This document shows, piece after piece, positions 57,151-64,000 of a stretch of 64,000 bases of DNA. Position 1 is the stretch's first letter. Every line of letters starts with the position of its first letter. Both the position numbers and the translations under genes were made by a program. The notes under the pieces were generated by a model. The model searched no databases. It was not told the DNA's origin and saw nothing but the letters and a program-made list of their open reading frames with translations. This DNA comes from Brachycybe producta (Eukaryota; Arthropoda; Diplopoda; Playtdesmida; Andrognathidae). The DNA lies in the NCBI GenBank assembly GCA_036925085.1, contig JAUPFP010000035.1, positions 945,501-1,009,500 on the forward strand. The letters are read 5' to 3'.

Positions 57151-57661
57151 ACGGCTACTGAACAACTGCTGGGCACTCTGGCAGCAACATACAAGGCCAG
57201 TGAACACCTACTACCTGGACCACTATGACCTGATGAAAGGGTTTCCACGCCTCTACATACCGGAGGAAGGACGCTACGTCATAGGGATGTCATACCATCT
57301 GCAACTCTCCATGACCATCCTATTGCCCTCTGGCAGGTACGTCGAGATCTACCAGTTTGCAGAGCAGCCCATCACTCCGGCCCGTGGGGCCCTTCAACAA
57401 GCCTTCATCAACCGTCTTCTGGGGGTCCCACTTAATGGAGCATACAACTTCGCTTGAATGATCGTATGGGGAACCCGTGCAACATACCAGGCTGCCATCC
57501 TCTGGGACGCCATCTACATTGTCCTCATCGGACAACCACTGGCCCGGATGGTCGCTGCCAATGCCACCATTCACCGAAGCTTCCTGGAAAGTCTCCGGGG
57601 TTTCGAAAATGGATGGATCGTCTCCGCCTGGGAAGCATGCCACCCCTGGCTGTGGAGCTAA
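57017..57661 (+). CDS. Globular-looking orphan ORF with one in-frame stop
   Basis: From ATG 57017 the frame runs to TGA at 57455-57457 and continues in the same frame, through an ATG overlapping that stop, to 57661. Together it spans 214 codons plus the stop. After a Pro-rich start it is rich in aromatic and hydrophobic residues in protein-like order (NCWALWQQHTRP, YYLDHYDLMKGF, RYVEIYQFAEQPITPARGAL, then ATYQAAILWDAIYIVL, ENGWIVSAWEA). That pattern suggests one folded domain interrupted by a single nonsense change. No family recognised; a structural (gag-like) protein of the surrounding element is a guess. Confidence 0.4.
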
Positions 57662-58084
57662 CACCTTCAACCACCATCAGACCCCTTACAAGCACTTCAC
57701 GAATACATCTCGGCATGCATGTGTGCATACAATCACCCAACGAAAATCCACATGTACTCGTGTGGTCACCACCTGTCCAGGTGGTGAGTTTTGAAAAATT
57801 TATAAAAAAGAAAATATGTTATAAACACTAAATATTCCTTTTTGTTTTTAGAATAATGTACTGTGTTTTAATAGGTGTTCACCACCCGGCAAACTTATAA
57901 TTTTAATTGTCTTGTTTTCAGCCTTTTGCATATCACAGGACACTCACTTTTGTGCCAGTGCCCTCCTGAATTTATCTCTGTACAAGGTGCGTGCTCGTCC
58001 ACCCATTTCCTCCTCCGTGCATAACTTTACCCTTCCCCCTTTGGCTGGAGTACGAGGACGTACTCCAAGCAACGTTGGGAGGTA

Positions 58085-58690
58085 TGTAACACCAAGCAAC
58101 CTGTGATCCTGCCAAAACCATAGCCTGGGGGTAAACAACTCCTGGTTGTCCCTCCCTCCCTCTCTGACTCATACTTCTGACTCATATCAAAGTGGCGGAT
58201 TGATACTCTTGGGACCATGGTCACTTGGACCTGGTTACACCTCATAGGTGTACACAGGTCCAAGGTATAAAAGGACCATGCTCCTCTTTTTTCATCATCC
58301 TTCTCTTTGCTCAACTTTGTATTACGTAGATTCTTATTCGTACCACATCATGGGCATGAGGACGCACCTTTAATTAACAATTCATTCTTGTAAACTTGAG
58401 TGTTTCCGTACAAGAATGAATAAAATGTTTATAATGGAAATCTGTGTTGTCTTTATGTTTGGAAACTAATACTTCTCTAAAGAGGCCGGAGACACCATAG
58501 GGCAAGGAAACATACAGATCCTGGAGCAGCTACAGCATCTTCAATTGGTATGACAACAAAGGAAGATGCATATCAGCGTCGACCAAGAGATGGCCACCAT
58601 CCTTCTATAAAGATTACACCCCTGCATCCGACTACTTCTGTGACTCGGATCTTCTCCGTGCGGGCACCGCGCGATGCAGAGAAGTAACGA
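58085..58690 (+). promoter_or_regulatory. 3' terminal block of the LTR-like element
   Basis: Contains TATAAAAGG at 58266 and AATAAA at 58419-58424, about 150 bases apart, the U3-R-U5 order of a retroelement LTR. A short inverted pair (ATTCATTCTTG and CAAGAATGAAT) sits just before the AATAAA and could form the polyadenylation hairpin. Confidence 0.45.
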
Positions 58691-58988
58691 GTTGCAGAAA
58701 ACATCATCATCAAGTTTGTAAAATTATAGTGTCGATGTCAAAAGCTCACAAAATGGATAATATAAAATTGCCAAAATATAAGGAAAGTCAGAAAATGAAA
58801 AACGTTTTATTCATTAACCACATCAAGTTCAGAAAAATAATCAACATAAAAATAAAAAATGATATTTTTTCCATTAATATTCTATTTTTTTATTTTCGAA
58901 AATTTTATATTTTAATGAGGACAAGATGATGATTTTGGCGCACCCTAATCGTGGCGCCCGGGGCATGCGCCTCCTTCGCACGGCCCTG

Positions 58989-59851
58989 AATACCTTGGGT
59001 CCCTTCTATATTCTTTAGAGTTTAGAACACGATGAAATAGTTTTAATTGTCGATTGCACCCATTGGGATCTATCTTCGTAGAATCGTAGTTATGGCCAAT
59101 CCGGCATTTTCTCCATGAGAAGCTTAGTCTGAAGGCCGTAATATTATTTCATTATGGGGCCAATTTTATAATAAACGGTTTAAAAACCGCGCACATAAAA
59201 TTTAGTGAAAAACGAATGCTTTTAAGAGCAAAAAATCGTGAAAAATGTAGGAAAATATTAGTAAAAGAATAATTTCGCTCACTTTGCGCAATTGTTTAAA
59301 AAAAATATTGGCTCGCTACACTCGTGTAAAATAGCAAAAGAAATTGACATGTTTACTGTTGGAAAAATTAAAATAGAACCAAAAGAAATTTTTTTTAAAA
59401 AAATTACGGTCACATTAGAAGAGGATATAAGTAGGGTTCTAGGCATATATGGAGTTCCTTACCGCAGGGCAAACAATTTTTCCCCGGGCCATTTTTATAG
59501 CTCATTGAGTCAGTGTAACCTTGGACATGTGTCATATGTGTATGCCATTGCTATGCCAAATTATTATTTTTTTAAAACTAAAATCATTATAAATTAAAAA
59601 TGATTTTCAATATCTCTTTTGTTTCGTAGTAACAAAAGAAAATATTTACGTTGTTTACATGGTAATAAACAAAAAGTATCATGAATTAATTAGTGAAACA
59701 TTTATATTTAAATAAATTCGGTGAAAGGTCCCGTTTATAACTTCGAAAGTTAAAAACTGAAAGCTTAAAAAATTGTTTTCAATCTAAAACAAATTTTTCA
59801 TATACAAACAATCATTCTTTAGAATCTATTCTTAAAATTCTACACAACAGG
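58989..59851. other. Intergenic, no gene recognised
   Basis: AT-rich; an open frame at 59292-59597 has no familiar domain and composition typical of chance ORFs. Confidence 0.4.
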
Positions 59852-60270
59852 ATGAGTGCAACTGAGATAGTTATCTTCTTAATTGTTTGTTTTGTATGCA
59901 GTTCACATTGTCAAAGTATTATAACTGAAAGTTTACTCAAGATGCCGTTGTCGATTTGTTCGAATTATGAAATTGGAGGCACAACAACAGTACCTTCCAA
60001 GCACATGTGCCACACGATGTGCAATCACAATTGTTTGGGAATTAGGTATTTGTATCATAGTTTAATACAATTATCATTAAAAACCTAATTTAGTTTTTAA
60101 TCATTTGCACCTCTCAAATAATTCAATTCAACTCAGCATACAATCAGCTCGAGAGCCATGTGGCAGGGAAATAATTCCCAATCATAAATTTTTATCAACT
60201 TGAACATTTTTTCAGTTTCTTACAGACTTGTGTTAAGTGCAGAGTTGTCACTGCTTGTCAGAGAGGCTCG
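59852..60270 (+). CDS. 5' exons of a secreted Cys-rich protein
   Basis: Exon 1 (59852-60045) opens with a clear signal peptide (MSATEIVIFLIVCFVCSSHC), then ICSNYEIGG and MCHTMCNHNCLGI, ending at AG|gtattt in phase 2. The most likely exon 2 (60216-60270) adds FLQTCVKCRVVTACQRGS and ends at a gtataa donor. The Cys pattern recalls PAN/Apple-type modules, but this is not a firm match. An alternative acceptor at 60226 gives a Cys-free basic tail to a stop at 60433. The gene may continue into the F5/8 exon at 63109, but phases do not join directly (0 against 1), so another exon or different splice is needed. Confidence 0.5.
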
Positions 60271-60514
60271 GTATAAAAGACGGAATTTCCGTCGACGGAA
60301 ACCTAATATAGACAAACTGCGGAATTCCGTCGCCTATAGAAATACAGTTGTAAACTACTTGGAACACTACGGAATTATTTTTAATTCAATTATTCATCGA
60401 TTAAAAGCAACGACGGAAGGTTTTTTTAACTAGCTTAAAACTAAATTAAAAGCTATGGAATTTTTTCCTATAGAGTTTTCAATGTAAAAGTGACAGAATT
60501 TTTTTCCTATAACT

Positions 60515-60840
60515 TTTCTTCTGGGGCGGCCCGGGGCCCATTTATAGGTTCTTTTCCTCTAGGGTGGCAAGAGCCCCTGTGGCCAGTTTATAGGTTCTTT
60601 TTATCTGAAATGACATGGGGCCCCTATATAGGTTCTTTTTCTCCAAAGTGACACAGCGCCCCCGGGGCCCCTTTATAGGTCCTTTTTTCTGGGGTGGCAC
60701 AGGACCCCCAGCGGCCCCTTAATAGTTCCTTTTTCTCCAGGGGTGGCACTGGCCAGCCAGAGGCCCATTTATAGGTATTTTTCTCTGGGGGTGGCACAGG
60801 GCCTCCGGGCCCCATTTATAGGTCTTTTCTGGACCACGCC
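60515..60840. repeat. GC-rich ~58-bp minisatellite, about six copies
   Basis: Each unit contains GGCCC(A/C)TTTATAGGTTCTTT and CTCCAGGGTGGCACAGGGCC or close variants. The array ends in a 15-base C run near 60838-60852. Its minus strand is open and reads as repeated Pro/Gly-rich peptide, which is a by-product of composition. Confidence 0.85.
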
Positions 60841-60852
60841 CCCCCCCCCCCG

Positions 60853-63108
60853 CATAGCGACACAAATCAAAAAACACTTGTTTGGGGAAAATGAGTTTTA
60901 AGTTAAGAGAAGATTCATGGCTTAATTTGCTGAGCTTTTCAAGTGCAAAAACCGTTTTGACTATTCACATTATCGGTTTATTTGGCTCCCCTACCACAGA
61001 TTGAGATAAAAACAAATGCAACTTTAAACTCATTTCCTCCAAAAAGTTTTTTTTTTAATTGCGCTTCCAGCCAAGGTGCAATATGTGCGTATTTTTCTGC
61101 GTGAGCAATTTTCCATGTAGCAATTTTCCTGCGTGCATTTACAACAGAGGAGTTTTTTTTTGTGTGCAATTTTCGTTTCTTTTTCTGGTCACCTTCGAAA
61201 AAAGCACGCCAGACAGAACGTAAAACACACCTACGTTATTATATCACTGATGCCACCATGGCGATACTCTTCGCACTGCCTAACGTTTCTCGTCCGTGCA
61301 TGTGTCTTAATTCAGAAAAATATAATCGTGCTAACAAAACTATAAACGCGGAGTTTTATTTTCGTTTCACGTGCTGTCTAAAACATGCAGTTTCATTTTG
61401 ATGGTGTTTCACTATGACCACCTACTCAACTACTAAATGAAATCACTAATATATGATGCACCCTCATAACAATTGTATCATGATGAAAAAGTTATATAAC
61501 TGATGCCATTAATTGAATCATTGGTGTGTTCTCAGTTATTCACAAGTAACCCAGATTTGCAACATACATACTTGTCAAATTCAACTAGCAGACACAACCT
61601 TGGACACTACCTTCAATTGTTATATGGTGAGATAAGTAATGAAACTAATGACATTTTATTATTGATGTAGCAGTAGATTAAAATAAAAAGGTTTACATAC
61701 TACAATATACACTTGTGAACGGAAAAAAACGAACCTCTTCATATGTTATTGTAGTATTTATAGAGGTTCGTTTTTTTTCCGTTCACAGTGTAGAATAGTT
61801 AGTAGTCTATCACTATATACGAGCATATATATATAGGTGTCCACACAACTCTTACGATGACTTTTCATGCCATAAAGCTCATAGCACTGCATACCATACC
61901 ACGGACAATTAAAAAAACAGACACCTTCTACCATGGGCACCTCCTATGACAGACACCCCCCCCTCTACCACAGACACTTACCATGAACAACTCAATCGCA
62001 GACAACTCATTCTACACACAACTTATTCCAGGGAGTATGTAATTAAAATAAGAAATGCTTAAGCCAAACAAATGATGCTTATGCAATGCCAAATTGGAAT
62101 TCAACATTGTTTTTTTTGCTCAGGTTCTTGTATAGGCTAAGCAATTGCAAAGCACAACTTAACCACGTCTGACAACGACAGACCTAACTCAACATCACTA
62201 CGCTTGTAGGAGGTGAGCATGCACAAATGCCAGTGTACCACAAAAACAATTGCTAAACTTGTTGAGAAACCGTTATTATGATTTTTAACAAAAAACACGG
62301 TATAAAATGGTGGCCTAAACTTCATTTCATTTGTGTAAGTTGAGCAAACATGATGCATGTGACGTCAGTAGAAGAGTCTTCCTCTGACATCACAAACATA
62401 AACATGGTGGTAAAAAGTTGTGCAATAATCATCAAATAATAAAAAAGATAGCATGAATGCTTAAGCATTTTTTTTATTTTAATACACTCTCCCCAAGACT
62501 TTTCATACCACATAGCCAACAACTATAACATATTAAACCAAGAACAACTTGTATCAAATTATGCATTTTCACACTAGAACACAATCAAGTGATACTATGC
62601 ACAAAAGTACATGAACATGTAATATTCAACTTACGTACAAATCTATTACAAATAGAATATGCTACCCAGATTTTTTAAAACATAGATTCGATCAACTGTA
62701 AAATGTGTATGTATTGAATCCACAGATTGAGAGAGGTACATTATAAAGAGATTTCTTACTTTGACCGTCTTCAAGGAAATGTGTCTTTTTCTGGTTCCAT
62801 TTTCAACATTACAAAAGTTCTAAACACAAACACAAAATGTATGTTATAATGTTCCAACTTACAATAAACTAATTACGAGTATATACACCTTTTTCATAGT
62901 AAACATTTATACCATTCTACTGCCACATCAAGTCTTACTGTAGTACTGTAAAATAATAATGATCCAAATATTTTTTTGAACATTTTTGTTTATCTTCAAA
63001 CAGCTAAAAGTGACTGAAAATGTTTCTTCAGGTATAAATGCAAAATACTAAAATTGTGGCAAATCATTTGATAATTTCATTTCTTAATATTAACGAAATA
63101 TTTTTTAG
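60853..63108. other. Region between the two secreted-protein exon groups
   Basis: No exon could be supported, although at least one linking exon may lie here if the two groups form one gene. It contains a mariner-like MITE at 61710 and otherwise unique AT-rich DNA. Confidence 0.4.
61710..61790. mobile_element. 81-bp mariner-like MITE with TA duplication
   Basis: CACTTGTGAACGGAAAAAAA at the left pairs with the inverse of CACTGTGAACGGAAAAAAAA at the right, extending to CGAACCTCT (about 28-base arms). TA flanks both ends (61708-61709 and 61791-61792), the Tc1/mariner target duplication. The arms are almost identical, so the insertion is recent. Confidence 0.85.
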
Positions 63109-63324
63109 ACAAAAATAGCAGAATTGACCTGAGTAAAGAAATATCCTCTAGTGAAACATCAGTTCAAGGTTCTTCCAGTACGAAATCCAACAGTCCTCAA
63201 CTGGCCATAGATAGAGATCCTAACACGTGTTTCGCTTCTCAAATGGAAACCACGCCATGGTGGGGCATAGACCTTGGAAATGAACATTATATTCAACGTG
63301 TTAACATTAAAAATCCGTTCACAG
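63109..63324 (+). CDS. F5/8-type C (fucolectin-like) domain exon, partial gene
   Basis: Between a TTTTTTTAG acceptor and an ACAG|gttgac donor, one frame of 216 bases (entry and exit both phase 1) reads as the first half of a fucolectin/F5/8-C fold: SSSTKSNSPQLAIDRDPNTC, then FASQMETTPWWGIDLGNEHY and IQRVNIKNPF. The order AIDxDxNTCF, PWWxIDLG, VNIxN is characteristic. These domains bind fucose or other glycans in secreted recognition proteins of invertebrates and fish. The rest of the domain should lie in exons beyond the right edge. It may belong with the signal-peptide exons at 59852. Confidence 0.8.
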
Positions 63325-63511
63325 GTTGACAATTTGCAATATAAGCTGCTCAAAATCAAAACGCGTATAAAATTAATCTAAAATACAAAATTACAACTTA
63401 AACCACTTATTTTAAATAAGCAATTTAAATGATAATTGTTTAAAATAATTAAACTATGTCGTATCTTTTGGTATAAACAAGTTTAAACTAACTTCCACGT
63501 TAAAAGATTAT

Positions 63512-63670
63512 GAAAAGCTAGAAAGTGTTTTAGAAACTAGAAAGGGTATTCACAAGTTTATAATTTTTAAAAACCAACTTTTTATAGAATCAAAATTTAA
63601 AAATATCGTCTGATAAGCAACGTCTGCTTAAATTTCGCTCATTTTTAAACACACAAAAGGTGTTTTTTTG
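63512..63670. repeat. Dispersed repeat family B, partial copy
   Basis: GAAAGTGTTTTAGAAACTAG at 63520 matches the left end of the 35.6-kb copy. The following ATCGTCTGATAAGCAACGTCTGC matches the reverse of the centre of the 46-kb copy. The remaining sequence to 64000 is AT-rich with nothing recognised. Confidence 0.6.
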
Positions 63671-64000
63671 CACTTGTGGTAGGATCATTTGGTTGAACCA
63701 TTGACCATTTTAGGCCTGGAGAAAAAGCCAGTATGGTTAGGTTTATGATTGGTTTTGGTTTATGATTTTTTTTACGAAACTGATTAAACGCATCTTGTAA
63801 TTGATTATAACTAGGGTCAACGGTTTCATGCCCTAAAAATCTTAAAATATGCCCACAAAATATGCACTATTGGATATCATTTGCACAATAATTTTTTTTT
63901 TTTGGATTGAAACACACAACAAAAAACATTCTCAATTTTTCAAATTTAAAATTATGCAGATTTTAAAATTTTATTTAGTAGAGCTTTATACACAGGCATT

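Larger units (their letters stand above)
53440..58690 (+). mobile_element. Putative LTR-like retroelement without a recognisable reverse transcriptase
   Basis: A 52-base direct repeat begins both ends: TGTAACACCCAGCAACCTGC at 53440 and TGTAACACCAAGCAACCTGT at 58085, each continuing CGCCAAAACCATAGCCTGGG or a near variant. The 3' block carries a TATAAAAGG at 58266 and an AATAAA at 58419, as expected of an LTR; the 5' block has AATAAA near 53988. Beyond 52 bases the two blocks do not align by eye. The plus strand of the interior is strongly C- and A-rich. No protease, reverse transcriptase or integrase motif was found. Confidence 0.5.
53273..58988. mobile_element. CAGGGCC-ended hAT-like element enclosing an LTR-like element
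   Basis: The left end CAGGGCCATGC and the right end GCACGGCCCTG are inverted, and both are followed inward by CGCCCGGGGC or its inverse. AATACC flanks both ends (53266-53271 and 58989-58994), one base out of register for an exact 8-bp duplication. Outer parts (53273-53439 and about 58700-58988) are AT-rich, with GC-rich tips and a C run at 53325-53344. The interior is compositionally different and probably a later insertion. Confidence 0.6.

Noticed and set aside
60624-60815. Pro/Gly-rich ORF on the minus strand
   Set aside because: It is the translation of the 58-base minisatellite.
1-64000. tRNA and rRNA genes
   Set aside because: No cloverleaf with A and B boxes and no rRNA sequence was noticed by eye; a dedicated scan was not possible.

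Overview
The window is nuclear DNA of an AT-rich invertebrate animal. The genes are split by many GT-AG introns (about 60 bp to several kb). A CLIP-domain trypsin-like protease points to a bilaterian, perhaps a protostome; I cannot name the species. About half of the window is transposon-derived.

Layout. 1-3224 (-): part of a virus-like or Polinton-type element, with an intact N-terminal 899 codons of a protein-primed family B DNA polymerase (running off the left edge) and, overlapping it by four bases, a PC4/p15-like DNA-binding protein. 4195-5062: a possible tiny gene, an inverted-repeat element, and the orphan last exon of a SELENBP1 gene. 6946-19931 (-): an 8-exon ACBD5 orthologue (peroxisomal tail-anchored acyl-CoA-binding protein) with LINE and fold-back debris in its introns. 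21023-28491 (+): a complete 15-exon NOG1/GTPBP4 gene (60S ribosome assembly GTPase), head-to-head with ACBD5. 30324-34429 and 36961-40764 (+): two complete tandem SELENBP1/methanethiol oxidase paralogues with the same ten intron positions and matching TATA boxes. 42368-47054 (-): a complete 6-exon secreted CLIP-domain serine protease. 47-59 kb: nested mobile elements (a TTAA-flanked element, a decayed hAT transposase, and a CAGGGCC-ended element filled by an LTR-like element carrying unrecognised ORFs). 59852-63324 (+): exons of a secreted protein and an F5/8-type C (fucolectin-like) domain, running toward the right edge.

The host genes are unrelated housekeeping or secreted functions, apart from the local SELENBP1 family of two genes and one fragment. 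The most unusual items are the overlapping PC4-polymerase cistrons, an asymmetric fold-back element with a 9-bp target duplication that carries a 31-bp minisatellite in NOG1 intron 1, the nested transposons, an orphan ORF near 57.0-57.7 kb, and the non-canonical activation site of the protease.

All exon joins were built by eye from reading phase, splice consensus and remembered family sequence; no search or alignment program was run.
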